A DNA stretch of 64,000 bases. Origin: Clostridium sp. 1001271st1 H5. GTDB lineage: Bacteria; Bacillota; Clostridia; Lachnospirales; Lachnospiraceae. The stretch is taken from contig NZ_SPHO01000004.1 of NCBI RefSeq assembly GCF_005845215.1, positions 248,001 through 312,000 on the forward strand, given 5' to 3'. Below are positions 32,558-42,004 of the stretch, in pieces (the stretch's first letter is position 1; every line of letters starts with the position of its first letter). The notes below the pieces were generated by a model. It was given only the letters and a program-made list of their open reading frames with translations. It made no database searches and was not told the origin of the DNA. Both the position numbers and the translations under genes were made by a program.

Positions 32558-34165
32558 TTATCTGTCCCATTTATCGCACAGGGAAAGAATCTGTTCCGTA
32601 AACCGGGTCAGGTCCTTATTTGCGCCGCCTTCATTGCGGTGTATAACATCCATCAGCATCTTTCCCGCATCCACCAGCCTGGTGTAAACACCGCTGGCCC
32701 TGCGTTTGGCTGCTGTCTCCTTCTCAATGGGAACGCCCTCTGTCTCTTTAATCCAGAAGCCTTTTATAAGGTCAAACTGGGAGCCGGAAAAAGGCGCCTT
32801 GGCCGCCAGCTTCAGCTGGGTATTCAGCACATCCGTGAAGGATACGCAGGATTCCTCGCTTCCATGGACCACAAAAACATAGTCCGGTTTCTTCTCAAAT
32901 GCAGATATCCATGTAATAAGCCCGTCCCTGTCCGCATGGCCGCTGATACCCTCCATGGTCTCTATATGGGCCCTCACATCGATTTCCTCACCAAATATCT
33001 TCACGGTCTGGGCACCGTCCTGCAGAATCCGCCCCAGGGTTCCCTCTGCCTGGTATCCTGCAAACACAACAGAACATTCCGGCCTCCACAGGTTGTGCTT
33101 CAGATGGTGGCGTATACGGCCTGCATCGCACATGCCTGCCGCTGAAATAATGACCTTGGGCGTCATGTCAAAGTTTATGTTTTTGGATTCCTCACTGGTA
33201 ATGGAAAGCTTCAGTCCGGGAAAATCAATGGGGTTGATTCCCCGCTCCACCAGCGCCTTTGTCTCATCGTCATAGCACTCCAGCATATTGTCCTTAAACA
33301 CATGGGTAGCCTCCACGGCCAGGGGACTGTCTACATAGACCTCAAAGCTGTCATGGCCCGTTACAAGCCGTTCTTCCTTAATATGGCGTATCAGATACAG
33401 CAGCTCCTGGGTACGTCCCACTGCAAAGGCCGGGATGACCACATTCCCCTGCCGGTCCAGTGTCTCCTGAATAATTCCGGCCAGACTGTCCACATGGTTT
33501 ACATCCTTTTTATGGTAGCGGTTGCCGTAGGTGGATTCCATCACCACATAATCAGCTTCCGCAATATACTGGGGGTCGCGGATCAAAGGCTTGTTCTTAT
33601 TTCCAATGTCGCCGGAAAATACGATTTTCTTCTTGCTGGCGCCCTCGGTGGCCCATATCTCTATGGAAGCAGAACCCAATAAATGCCCCACATCCGTAAA
33701 ACGCAGGGTCAGGTTGTCATTGAGCTTAAATACCTGCCCATAGGCCACTCCCTCAAAATGCTTCAGCACATCCTCCGCATCCTGCATGGTATAGAGGGCT
33801 TCCACCTCACCCCGGCCTGCGCGGCGCGCTTTCCGGTTCTTCCACTCAGCCTCCATCTCCTGTATATGGGCGCTGTCCTTAAGCATAATGTTGCACAGGT
33901 CGGCGGTGGCATAGGTGGTTATGACCTGGCCTCTGAATCCCCTGGCGTGAATCCAGGGAAGCATACCGGCATGGTCAATATGTGCATGGGTCAGAAGCAC
34001 ATAGTCAATTTCATGATACCCAACGGGCAGCTCCGCATTCTGGTATACATTGTTTCCCTGTTCCATACCGCAGTCAATCAGTACCTTGGTATTTCCCACC
34101 TCCAGAAAATGACAGCTGCCCGTTACCTCATGGTCGGCCCCGATAAATGTAAGTCTCATCTGCAT
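32558..34165 (-). CDS. MBL-fold beta-CASP RNA-processing exonuclease
   Basis: The 535-residue protein starts MQMRLTFIGADHEVTGSCHF and carries the metallo-beta-lactamase HxHxDH motif in LTHAHIDHAG (about residue 60). Further metal ligands (DVGHLLGSASIEI, VFSGDIGN) and the beta-CASP block with ISGHADRDGL follow. A zinc RNA-specificity domain ends the protein. It resembles CPSF-73/YSH1-type bacterial ribonucleases rather than RNase J, and would act on RNA in the cytosol. The ATG at 34159 is an alternative start with slightly better ribosome-site spacing. Confidence 0.9.
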   Translation of the reverse strand: MQMRLTFIGADHEVTGSCHFLEVGNTKVLIDCGMEQGNNVYQNAELPVGYHEIDYVLLTHAHIDHAGMLPWIHARGFRGQVITTYATADLCNIMLKDSAHIQEMEAEWKNRKARRAGRGEVEALYTMQDAEDVLKHFEGVAYGQVFKLNDNLTLRFTDVGHLLGSASIEIWATEGASKKKIVFSGDIGNKNKPLIRDPQYIAEADYVVMESTYGNRYHKKDVNHVDSLAGIIQETLDRQGNVVIPAFAVGRTQELLYLIRHIKEERLVTGHDSFEVYVDSPLAVEATHVFKDNMLECYDDETKALVERGINPIDFPGLKLSITSEESKNINFDMTPKVIISAAGMCDAGRIRHHLKHNLWRPECSVVFAGYQAEGTLGRILQDGAQTVKIFGEEIDVRAHIETMEGISGHADRDGLITWISAFEKKPDYVFVVHGSEESCVSFTDVLNTQLKLAAKAPFSGSQFDLIKGFWIKETEGVPIEKETAAKRRASGVYTRLVDAGKMLMDVIHRNEGGANKDLTRFTEQILSLCDKWDR

Positions 34166-34325
34166 TCTCCCCTCTGAGTATAATATAGTCTTGCCCTAAG
34201 AATATTCTGTCAATTATAGCTACAGTATATCATATTCCCCATAAGAATGCAAATCGTATTGTAATATTTGCACAATTTTCTGTGAATAGTCCTTCTCTCA
34301 ACATGGATTCCCAGTCTTGTTGATT

Positions 34326-35801
34326 TTATATAATGATGCATATCATACCGCCGTTGCTGTCATTGATGATTTTCTGCAGGGTATCCTGCAGCTTCAGCTG
34401 GCAGTCCTCCGTCATCTGGGACACCTTGGCCTGGATACCGTCCTCCACAATCTGTTCAATGGATTTTCCAAAGATATTGGTATTCCAGATTCCGTCATCG
34501 CTTTCCCTGGCATTTTCCTTTATGTAGGCAATCAAATCCTGGGCCTGCTGCTCGCTTCCCACAATAGGCGCTATCTCCGTCTCAATGTGGGCCTTAATCA
34601 GGTTGATGGACGGTGCTTCCGCCTTCATTTTCACCCCGTACTTGTTGCCGTGCTTGATGACCTGCGGCTCATCCAGCACAATTTCCGAGCGTTCCGGAGT
34701 CACTACCCCGTACCCCTTTAACCGCACCTGGGACAGGGCGTTCTGCACCTTTTCATATTCCTTCTGCATGTTGGCCAGGCTGCTTAAGGTCTGCATAAGC
34801 TGGTACTCCCCTTCAATGGGCAGTCCCACATAGTCGCTGAGAATCTGGTAATAATAGCTGTCGTCCATATCCACCTGGACACCCACCCTGCCGTCCGCCA
34901 TCTGCATGTTCCTGATATTCATGGAACGGATGGTGTCCGTATGCTGCTGCTCCAGCTCCTCTGACACATCCTTCATATGGGTCACCTTCTGGATTACATT
35001 CCTGGCAGCCTGGATAACCTGGGCCTTCAGCCAATGGGTGGACGGCAGGATTTCCAGCCATTTCGGTATATGAAAATCCATCTCAGTCACAGGAAATTCC
35101 TTCAGAACGCGTTCCAGGATATGGAAGATATCCTCTTTCTTAAGCTGCTCGCAGTTTACAGGCAGCACCGATACGCCGTAGGCCTCAGACATTTCCCTGG
35201 CCAGCCTGGCAGTCTCGTCTGAATAGGGTTTTGTGGAGTTCAAAAGTACCACAAACGGTTTTCCCAGCTTCTTAAGCTCATCAATGGTCTGCTTCTCAGC
35301 CGCTATGTATCCGGGGCGTTTGATTTCCCCTATGGTTCCGTCCGTGGTCACAACGATTCCAATGGTGGAATGGTCGTTGATAACCTTTCTGGTTCCGATT
35401 TCCGCTGCCTGGGTAAATGGAATGTCATAGTCAAACCATGGCGTCTTTACCAGACGCTCCTCGCCGTTTTCCACATGACCGGCTGCTCCCTCTACCATAA
35501 AGCCCACGCAGTCAATGACCCTTACCTTGGCCTCAATTCCGTCTGCCAGATTGATGCTGGCCGCTTCCTTGGGAATAAACTTTGGTTCCGTGGTCATGAT
35601 GGTCTTGCCGGCCGCACTCTGTGGCAGCTCATCCCGGCTCAGGTTGCGCAGGTTCTCATCCTCCATTGCAGGGAGCACCAGCAGTTCCATGAACCGCTTT
35701 ATGAAGGTAGATTTGCCTGTGCGGACCGGCCCCACTACGCCTATGTAAATCTCTCCGCCTGTTCTCGCTTGAATATCCTTGTATACATTAAAATTGTCCA
35801 T
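34326..35801 (-). CDS. spoIVA: Stage IV sporulation protein A
   Basis: SpoIVA is the ATP-driven basement-layer protein that assembles around the forespore and anchors the spore coat. The 491-residue protein is near-identical in layout to the family: Walker A in GPVRTGKSTFIKRF at residues 24-37, and the C-terminal self-assembly region ending MICIII. A sigma-E type promoter and an AAGGGGG ribosome site precede the ATG. In many Clostridia it follows gpsA directly; here the liv operon lies between them. Confidence 0.97.
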   Translation of the reverse strand: MDNFNVYKDIQARTGGEIYIGVVGPVRTGKSTFIKRFMELLVLPAMEDENLRNLSRDELPQSAAGKTIMTTEPKFIPKEAASINLADGIEAKVRVIDCVGFMVEGAAGHVENGEERLVKTPWFDYDIPFTQAAEIGTRKVINDHSTIGIVVTTDGTIGEIKRPGYIAAEKQTIDELKKLGKPFVVLLNSTKPYSDETARLAREMSEAYGVSVLPVNCEQLKKEDIFHILERVLKEFPVTEMDFHIPKWLEILPSTHWLKAQVIQAARNVIQKVTHMKDVSEELEQQHTDTIRSMNIRNMQMADGRVGVQVDMDDSYYYQILSDYVGLPIEGEYQLMQTLSSLANMQKEYEKVQNALSQVRLKGYGVVTPERSEIVLDEPQVIKHGNKYGVKMKAEAPSINLIKAHIETEIAPIVGSEQQAQDLIAYIKENARESDDGIWNTNIFGKSIEQIVEDGIQAKVSQMTEDCQLKLQDTLQKIINDSNGGMICIII

Positions 35802-35828
35802 AGATATACCCCCTTGCTATGCTTTTAT

Positions 35829-35857
35829 AGTATATGCAGGGGGGTATGTGTATATGC
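35829..35857 (-). promoter_or_regulatory. Probable sigma-E promoter of spoIVA
   Basis: On the minus strand CATATACT (35829-35836) matches the sigma-E -10 pattern CATAnnnT, and GCATATA (35851-35857) lies 14 bp upstream as a -35 element. Mother-cell sigma-E control of spoIVA is known in B. subtilis. Confidence 0.55.
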
Positions 35858-35905
35858 CTGGTACTGATGCATGCAGTTTTACCGCAGCTGTTCAGACAGC
35901 GCACC

Positions 35906-36616
35906 TTATTCACTGAGATAAGCTTTTTTTACCTGGTCATTGTTCATGAGTTCCTTTGCATCTCCGCTGAGGGCAATGTTGCCTGTCTCCAGGACATAAG
36001 CCTTATGGGCAATGGAAAGGGCCTTTTTAGCGTTTTGTTCCACCAGAAGCACGGTGGTTCCATCTCCGTTTATCTTCTGGATGATATCAAATATCTCATT
36101 TACATAGATAGGGGAAAGTCCCATGGAGGGCTCGTCCATGACAATCATCCTGGGATGGCTCATAAGTGCCCTTCCCATGGCAAGCATCTGCTGCTCTCCG
36201 CCGGACAATGTGCCTGCCAGCTGGTTCTTGCGCTCCTCCAGACGCGGAAAACGCTGGTATATCATCTTCAGCGTGGAATCAATCTCTTCCTTGTCTTTTC
36301 TTGTATAAGCGCCCATCTTCAGGTTCTGAAGCACCGTGAGGGTGGCGAACACACGCCTTCCCTCCGGCACATGGGCAATTCCCATGCCCACCAGCTTATA
36401 ACCGGGAACCCTGGTTATGTCTGTACCCTCGTATACGATTTTCCCTGTTTTCGCACTGATAAGGCCGGTAATGGTATGCAGGGTCGTGGTCTTCCCTGCC
36501 CCATTGGCGCCAATCAGCGCCACGATTTCTCCCTGGTTCACATCAAAGGAGATTCCTTTTATGGCCTGGATTACACCGTAGTATACTTCCAGGTCCCTGA
36601 CTTCAAGCATAGCCAT
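35906..36616 (-). CDS. livF: Branched-chain amino acid ABC transporter ATP-binding protein LivF
   Basis: The 236-residue ATPase has Walker A GANGAGKTTT (about residue 36), the signature LSGGEQQMLAMGRALM and Walker B MIVMDEPSMGL. It is one of two ATPases driving LivHM import of leucine, isoleucine, valine or related substrates. It is the last gene of the livJ-H-M-G-F operon, 14 bp after livG. Confidence 0.95.
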   Translation of the reverse strand: MAMLEVRDLEVYYGVIQAIKGISFDVNQGEIVALIGANGAGKTTTLHTITGLISAKTGKIVYEGTDITRVPGYKLVGMGIAHVPEGRRVFATLTVLQNLKMGAYTRKDKEEIDSTLKMIYQRFPRLEERKNQLAGTLSGGEQQMLAMGRALMSHPRMIVMDEPSMGLSPIYVNEIFDIIQKINGDGTTVLLVEQNAKKALSIAHKAYVLETGNIALSGDAKELMNNDQVKKAYLSE

Positions 36617-36630
36617 ATTATACGCTCCTC

Positions 36631-37389
36631 CTATTCACCAAGATATGCTTTGACAACTTCCGGATTGTGAAGCACTGCGCCTGTCTCGCCCTGGCACAGA
36701 ACCTGCCCGAAGTTGAGAACCGTCAGTTCTTCGCAAATGCCGCTTACAAGCTTCATATCATGTTCAATCAGAAGGATGGTCATATCAAAATTATCCCTCA
36801 CAAAACGGATGGTATCCATGAGTTCCGCTGTCTCGTTGGGATTCATTCCCGCCGCAGGCTCATCCAGGAGAAGCAGCTTCGGCTCCGTGGCCAGGGCCCT
36901 GGCTATCTCCAGCTTTCTCTGCTTGCCGTAGGGAAGGTTGGATGCCTTATAGTCGCACTCCTCATCCAGACCGAATACCTTCAGCAGCTCCATGGCTCTC
37001 TCATCCATCTGCTTCTCCACCTTGAAATAGCTGGGGAAACGGAAGATTCCGGCTGTGGTGGAATACCTGTAATGATTGTGCAGGCCTGCCTTTACATTAT
37101 CCAGAACAGACAAATCCTTAAACAGACGGATGTTCTGGAAGGTCCTGGCAATGCCGGCCTGGTTGATTTCCGTAGTTTTCCTGCCGGTAATATTGACTCC
37201 TGCCAGCTCAATGCTTCCCGCGTCCGGCTTATACACGCCTGTCAGCAGGTTGAAAATAGTGGTCTTGCCGGCTCCGTTGGGTCCGATAAGGCCGTAAAGC
37301 TGTCCTTTTTCGATGCTGATTTGAAAATTGTCAACCGCCTTAAGGCCGCCAAAAGATATGCTCAAATTCTTAACTTCAAGTAATGCCAT
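36631..37389 (-). CDS. livG: Branched-chain amino acid ABC transporter ATP-binding protein LivG
   Basis: The 252-residue ATPase has Walker A GPNGAGKTTIFNLL, the LivG-type signature LPYGKQRKLEIARAL, and Walker B KLLLLDEPAAGMNP followed by NETAELM. The non-standard signature (YGKQRK in place of SGGQ) is normal for LivG. It starts one base after the livM stop and pairs with LivF to form the ATPase unit on the cytoplasmic face. Confidence 0.95.
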   Translation of the reverse strand: MALLEVKNLSISFGGLKAVDNFQISIEKGQLYGLIGPNGAGKTTIFNLLTGVYKPDAGSIELAGVNITGRKTTEINQAGIARTFQNIRLFKDLSVLDNVKAGLHNHYRYSTTAGIFRFPSYFKVEKQMDERAMELLKVFGLDEECDYKASNLPYGKQRKLEIARALATEPKLLLLDEPAAGMNPNETAELMDTIRFVRDNFDMTILLIEHDMKLVSGICEELTVLNFGQVLCQGETGAVLHNPEVVKAYLGE

Positions 37390-37390
37390 C

Positions 37391-38464
37391 TTATGCTGCC
37401 TCCTTTGCCGGTTTCTTGTCTTTTCTGCTGAATTTCTCCGCCACGCGCTCCCGCATCACCACAAACTGGGGCGCGGAATTGAAAAGCATGGCCAGAATCA
37501 GCACAATTGCGTACATAAGCATACGGTAATTGCTGAGTCCGCGGAGCATCTCCGGAAGGAGATAGAGGATGACCGTTGCGATGACGGAGCCGCGGATGTT
37601 TCCGATGCCGCCCAGTACCACGTATACCAGAATCATGATGGACATGTTGTATCCGAAGTTCTTGGGAAGGGCTGTCAGAGTGGTCAGGTTATGGGCATAC
37701 AGTACGCCTGCAATGCCTGCAAGTCCGGCGGAAATGGAGAATGCCAGCAGCTTGTACTTGGTGATGTTGATGCCGATGGACTCCGCTGCAATCCGGTTGT
37801 CACGGATAGCCATGATGGCGCGGCCTGTGCGGGAGTTTACCAGGTTCATGACAATAAACAGGGTGATGAGCACCAGGATGACGCCTATGGTAAAGGTGGC
37901 TGCCTGCGGCGTTCCCGTTATGCCCTGGGCGCCCTTAATCAGGATTTCCCCGCCCTCTCCCATCTTTAAGGACATGGAATCCTTAAAGGAGATATGAAAG
38001 CCCGAAGCATCCCGGCCCAGATATACGGCATTGACCAGGTTCTTGATAATCTCGCCAAAGGCCAGAGTCACAATGGCCAGGTAGTCGCCCCTCAGCCTCA
38101 GTACGGGAATTCCGATGATAACGCCGAACAGGGCTGCCGTAACAGCTCCGATAAGGATGGCAATCACCATTCCCAGGGTGGGGTCAATGGCCCCCTTCAT
38201 GCACTTTGAAAACAGGGCGCCGGCAAAAGCCCCCACGCACATAAAACCGGCGTGGCCCAGACTCAGCTCACCCAGAATGCCCACGGTCAGGTTCAGGGAT
38301 ACTGCCATGATAACATAGATACAGAAAGGAACCAGAAGTCCCTTCATAAGGCTGGATATATGTCCGGTTCCCACAAGGGCCTGCATGATGATATAGGCTG
38401 CCACCACCATGCCGTATGTAATCATATTATTGATGAATGTCTTTCGTTTTGCATTGCTCTTCAT
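37391..38464 (-). CDS. livM: Branched-chain amino acid ABC transporter permease LivM
   Basis: The 357-residue membrane protein has about nine hydrophobic helices and the LivM motif LRLRGDYLAIVTLAFGEII at about residue 125, with GGIGNIRGSV near the C-terminal coupling loop. The C-terminal tail is basic (RKDKKPAKEAA). It forms the channel with LivH, whose gene lies 8 bp upstream. Confidence 0.95.
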   Translation of the reverse strand: MKSNAKRKTFINNMITYGMVVAAYIIMQALVGTGHISSLMKGLLVPFCIYVIMAVSLNLTVGILGELSLGHAGFMCVGAFAGALFSKCMKGAIDPTLGMVIAILIGAVTAALFGVIIGIPVLRLRGDYLAIVTLAFGEIIKNLVNAVYLGRDASGFHISFKDSMSLKMGEGGEILIKGAQGITGTPQAATFTIGVILVLITLFIVMNLVNSRTGRAIMAIRDNRIAAESIGINITKYKLLAFSISAGLAGIAGVLYAHNLTTLTALPKNFGYNMSIMILVYVVLGGIGNIRGSVIATVILYLLPEMLRGLSNYRMLMYAIVLILAMLFNSAPQFVVMRERVAEKFSRKDKKPAKEAA

Positions 38465-38472
38465 ACCGGCAC

Positions 38473-39354
38473 CTACACTTTCTCATTAATCTTCTTGCCC
38501 AGAATACCGGTAGGCTTCACAAGAAGCACGATAATCAGGACGGAAAACACAATGGCATCTGACATCTGTGAGGATATATATGCCTTGGACAGAATCTCAA
38601 TGACGCCCAGAAGGATACCGCCGATAAATGCACCGGGAATGGAGCCGATTCCTCCGAATACAGCTGCAACGAAGGCCTTGATACCCGGCATGGAGCCGGT
38701 ATAGGGCGTAAGGGACGGATAAGCGGAACAGAGCAGCACGCCCGCTATGGCCGCCAGCGCGGAACCAATGGCAAATGTCAGGGCAATGGTGCCGTTTACA
38801 TTGATTCCCATAAGGGTGGCAGCGCCCCTGTCCTCTGAAACAGCCAGCATGGCCTGTCCTGCCTTGGACTTGTTGATGAATGTGGTAAGTCCAATCATAA
38901 TGATGATACAGGAAAGGATGGTGACAATGGTTTCCCCTGTGATGGTCATGTTTCCTCCCGCCAGTTTGATGGCAGGCAGGGTCACCACGGAGGTAAAGGA
39001 CTTGGTATCCGCTCCAAAGATAAGAAGGGCAACGTTCTGCAGCAGGTAGCTGACGCCGATTGCCGTTATGAGCACTGCAAGGGGAGAGGCACCGCGTAAG
39101 GGCTTATAAGCAATCCGCTCAATGGTCATGCCCAACAGCGTACATACGGCCACTGCAAGAAGGACTCCCGCCATGGGCGGCAAGCCCATTGTGCTGACCG
39201 TGACAAACACCACGTAGCTGCCTATCATAATAACATCGCCATGAGCGAAATTCAGCATCTTGGCAATGCCGTAAACCATTGTATATCCAAGTGCGATGAT
39301 GGCATATACACTGCCCAGGCTGACGCCGTTAATCAAATAGTTAATAAAGCCCAT
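38473..39354 (-). CDS. livH: Branched-chain amino acid ABC transporter permease LivH
   Basis: The 293-residue permease starts MGFINYLINGVSLGSVYAI and has eight or so membrane helices, with the family motif AIGYTMVYGIAKMLNFAHGD (here LGYTMVYG) near residue 25 and FGGIGSIPGAFIGG near residue 225. It follows the livJ gene by 150 bp that include an attenuator-like hairpin. Confidence 0.95.
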   Translation of the reverse strand: MGFINYLINGVSLGSVYAIIALGYTMVYGIAKMLNFAHGDVIMIGSYVVFVTVSTMGLPPMAGVLLAVAVCTLLGMTIERIAYKPLRGASPLAVLITAIGVSYLLQNVALLIFGADTKSFTSVVTLPAIKLAGGNMTITGETIVTILSCIIIMIGLTTFINKSKAGQAMLAVSEDRGAATLMGINVNGTIALTFAIGSALAAIAGVLLCSAYPSLTPYTGSMPGIKAFVAAVFGGIGSIPGAFIGGILLGVIEILSKAYISSQMSDAIVFSVLIIVLLVKPTGILGKKINEKV

Positions 39355-39445
39355 ACCTACACCTCTTCGTCTGAAGTCTTTTTTAGTTTATCGCTATAAA
39401 GCGACAGATTAATCAAAATTATATCATATATCGTTATTATAAACA

Positions 39446-39472
39446 AGAGGGTTGTCATAGTGACAACCCTCT
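39446..39472 (-). terminator. Attenuator hairpin between livJ and livH
   Basis: AGAGGGTTGTCA and TGACAACCCTCT form a perfect 12-bp stem with a 3-base loop. The minus-strand tail is only moderately T-rich (TTGTTTATAATAA). Such a leaky stop after the binding-protein gene would give more binding protein than permease. Confidence 0.75.
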
Positions 39473-39504
39473 GTTGGGTTTTCTGATTTGTTCCGAAGCG
39501 CTGA

Positions 39505-40746
39505 TTACATTGCGGAGTAAGCTCCATCCACTACCTTAACAGCCTTTGGCGCCTTGTGAGGCTCGCCGTCCTCGGTCCAGGTCATGCCCTCGCCGGTCAG
39601 ACCGTCTAACTTAATGTTCAGCATGGACGCCTTTAATGCATCGCAAATCGTGCTGGCATCTGCATCAGTTGCTACGCTGGCATCTTCCATGGCTGCCTTG
39701 ATTGCGTAGATTGCATCGTATGCATCTGCTGCGAACTGAACCGGAACCTCGTTGTAAGCAGCCTTGTAGCTCTCCACAAACTTAACGGTCAGGTCGTCGG
39801 TTGCGTCTGCTGCGAATGGTGTCAGGAGCATAAGTCCCTCTGCCAGCTTGGTGTCAAAGTTCTGAACCTGAAGGATACCGTCCATACCGTCGCATCCGAA
39901 GAACTGGGGAGCAAAGCCCATGGTGCTGGCCTGCTGAAGTATCAGGGATGCCTCGGTGTAGTAGATTGGCAGGAATACCAGCTCAGCGCCTGCATCCTTT
40001 GCCTTCTGTAACTGGGTGGAGAAATCCTTGTTGCTGTCAGCGGTAAATGCCTCTGCTGCAACAATCTCAATGCCCTGGTTGCCGGACTCTTCTGCGAACT
40101 TCTCATAGATACCGCTGGAATATACATCGGAGCTGTCATAGATAACAGCAACCTTGCTGGCCAGCTTGTTCTCGCCTATGTACTTAGCGGATGCAGCGCC
40201 CTGGTCCGGGTCGGAGAAGCAGATACGGAACACGTTGGGGTTAGCTGCGCACTCTACAGCGGAACCGGATGGTGTAATCTGGAACATGTTGTCGGCTGCT
40301 GTCTTATCGGCAACCGCGATACATGGAGCGGAGGTAACTGTGCCCATCAGCACCTGCATGCCCCAGTCCTTTAATGTATTATAAGCATTGACAGACTTCT
40401 CTGCATCATGCTCATCGTCCTGGAAATTGAATTCAATCTGGGCGCCGTTAATGCCGCCGGCCTCGTTGATTTCCTTTACCGCCAGTTCTGCACCGTGCTG
40501 TACAGCCACGCCGTACACGGCTGCGCCGCCGGTTACAGGACCGATGCCGCCAATCTTAAACACGCCGCCTGCTGCGCCGGTGTCTGCCGCTGCGGTGGTA
40601 TCAGCTGCCTCGCTTCCCTCTGCCTTTGCTTCTGCCGCAGTTGTCTCTGCCGCCTTTGTGGTCTCTGCCGTATTGGAACCGCCGCATGCTGTCAAAGACA
40701 TTGCCAGAACGGCTGCCAGGCCAAGACTTAAAAATCTCTTCTTCAT
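39505..40746 (-). CDS. livJ: Branched-chain amino acid-binding lipoprotein LivJ/LivK
   Basis: The 413-residue protein has a lipoprotein signal ending LTACGG (lipobox Cys at about residue 21), then an Ala/Thr/Glu-rich linker of some 35 residues. The periplasmic-binding type I domain follows, opening FKIGGIGPVTGGAAVYGVAV. It would sit outside the membrane and deliver leucine-type amino acids to LivHMGF. The exact substrate cannot be read. It is the first gene of the operon, behind a perfect consensus promoter. Confidence 0.95.
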   Translation of the reverse strand: MKKRFLSLGLAAVLAMSLTACGGSNTAETTKAAETTAAEAKAEGSEAADTTAAADTGAAGGVFKIGGIGPVTGGAAVYGVAVQHGAELAVKEINEAGGINGAQIEFNFQDDEHDAEKSVNAYNTLKDWGMQVLMGTVTSAPCIAVADKTAADNMFQITPSGSAVECAANPNVFRICFSDPDQGAASAKYIGENKLASKVAVIYDSSDVYSSGIYEKFAEESGNQGIEIVAAEAFTADSNKDFSTQLQKAKDAGAELVFLPIYYTEASLILQQASTMGFAPQFFGCDGMDGILQVQNFDTKLAEGLMLLTPFAADATDDLTVKFVESYKAAYNEVPVQFAADAYDAIYAIKAAMEDASVATDADASTICDALKASMLNIKLDGLTGEGMTWTEDGEPHKAPKAVKVVDGAYSAM

Positions 40747-40788
40747 AATTAGTTCCTCCTCTTGCCTATAAAATATAAAGCTTTCTAT

Positions 40789-40817
40789 ATTATAGGTAGT
40801 CCCAATGGTTTTGTCAA
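40789..40817 (-). promoter_or_regulatory. liv operon promoter (perfect consensus)
   Basis: On the minus strand TTGACA (40812-40817) and TATAAT (40789-40794) are 17 bp apart, all at consensus. Strong expression is expected unless repressed; no clear operator was recognised. Confidence 0.9.
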
Positions 40818-40901
40818 TCGTTTCATGAAAATTATGGTGTATTTTCGATGATTTGCCGAAAAATTAGAGCAAAAGCAGGTATAATCCGCCAAAAACAGGC
40901 T

Positions 40902-40943
40902 ATTTTTTAGGGGAAAGGCACCATTTCTGGTTCCTTTCCCCTA
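40902..40943 (-). terminator. Terminator of the der-plsY-gpsA operon
   Basis: TAGGGGAAAGG (40908-40918) and its complement CCTTTCCCCTA (40933-40943) form the stem with a further ACCA/TGGT pair inside. The minus strand continues into a run of T (40902-40908). It separates gpsA from the liv promoter. Confidence 0.85.
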
Positions 40944-40947
40944 TTTT

Positions 40948-41961
40948 TTATTCCTCTGTCCACTCTAAATCCGAGTTTTCAATGCGCTTATCCCTGAGCA
41001 TCAGCTCCAGAACCGCTTCCTTTGCAGGCATGCCTCCAAACAGGATGGCGTTGACCTGCTCCACGATGGGCATGGACACCTTGTACTGCTGCGACAGGGC
41101 CAGGGCTGCCTTGGCGGAATACACGCCTTCCACCACCATTTTCACCTCTGCCATGGCTTCTTCCATGGTTCGGCCCTGTCCAATCAGTATGCCCGCCCTG
41201 CGGTTGCGGCTGTGCATGCTGGCACAGGTCACAATCAGGTCCCCGATGCCTGTAAGCCCGGCAAATGTCTCCATCCGGCCTCCCATGTCAATGCCCAGAC
41301 GGGATATCTCTGCAATTCCCCTGGTGATAAGGGCTGCCTTGGTATTGTCACCGTATCCCAGGCCGTCGGCCATGCCGGCGGCCAGGGCAATGACATTTTT
41401 AAGGGCGCCGCCCAGTTCAATTCCCAGCACATCCGGGCTGGTATACACACGGAACACCTCGCTCATGAAGATGCCCTGGACAAACTCGGCCGCATGGCGC
41501 TTATGGGCGCCTGCCACACAGGTGGTTGGAAGGCCCCTGCTCACTTCCTCGGCATGGCTGGGTCCTGAAAGGACTGTAACCTCTGCCTCGGGCAGCTCCT
41601 CCTCAATAATCTGGGACAGGGTCATAAGGCTCTTATCCTCGATACCCTTTGCCACATTGGTTATCACCTGTCCCTTCTTTATGTAGGGCTTCATCCTTTG
41701 TGATGTCTGCCTCACGAAAACCGAGGGAACCGCAAGTACCAGAAGGTCTTTGCCGCGCATGGCCTCCTCCAGGTCATCCGTAAGTCCGATTGTCTCCGGA
41801 ATCCTTACCTCCGGAAGGTTGCGGTGGATGCGCGTTTCCTTTAACTCCGCAATCTCCTGTGGAATGGCGGACCATATCTGTACCCCATGTCCATTGCCGT
41901 TAAGTAAAACTGACAGGGCCGTGCCCCATGTGCCTGACCCGATTACACCGATTGATGCCAT
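40948..41961 (-). CDS. gpsA: Glycerol-3-phosphate dehydrogenase [NAD(P)+]
   Basis: GpsA reduces dihydroxyacetone phosphate to sn-glycerol-3-phosphate for phospholipid synthesis. From the ATG at 41961 the protein has 337 residues: an N-terminal Rossmann motif GVIGSGTWGTALSVLL, then LSGPSHAEEVSRGLPTTCV, and the catalytic-domain block LGGALKNVIALAAGMADGLG with the active-site Lys. The open frame extends upstream into plsY but without a suitable start. It is the last gene of der-plsY-gpsA, and PlsY uses its product. Confidence 0.95.
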   Translation of the reverse strand: MASIGVIGSGTWGTALSVLLNGNGHGVQIWSAIPQEIAELKETRIHRNLPEVRIPETIGLTDDLEEAMRGKDLLVLAVPSVFVRQTSQRMKPYIKKGQVITNVAKGIEDKSLMTLSQIIEEELPEAEVTVLSGPSHAEEVSRGLPTTCVAGAHKRHAAEFVQGIFMSEVFRVYTSPDVLGIELGGALKNVIALAAGMADGLGYGDNTKAALITRGIAEISRLGIDMGGRMETFAGLTGIGDLIVTCASMHSRNRRAGILIGQGRTMEEAMAEVKMVVEGVYSAKAALALSQQYKVSMPIVEQVNAILFGGMPAKEAVLELMLRDKRIENSDLEWTEE

Positions 41962-42004
41962 AACCTCACCGTCCATTAATTGTTTTTTTACTGTCCTTTG
42001 TATA

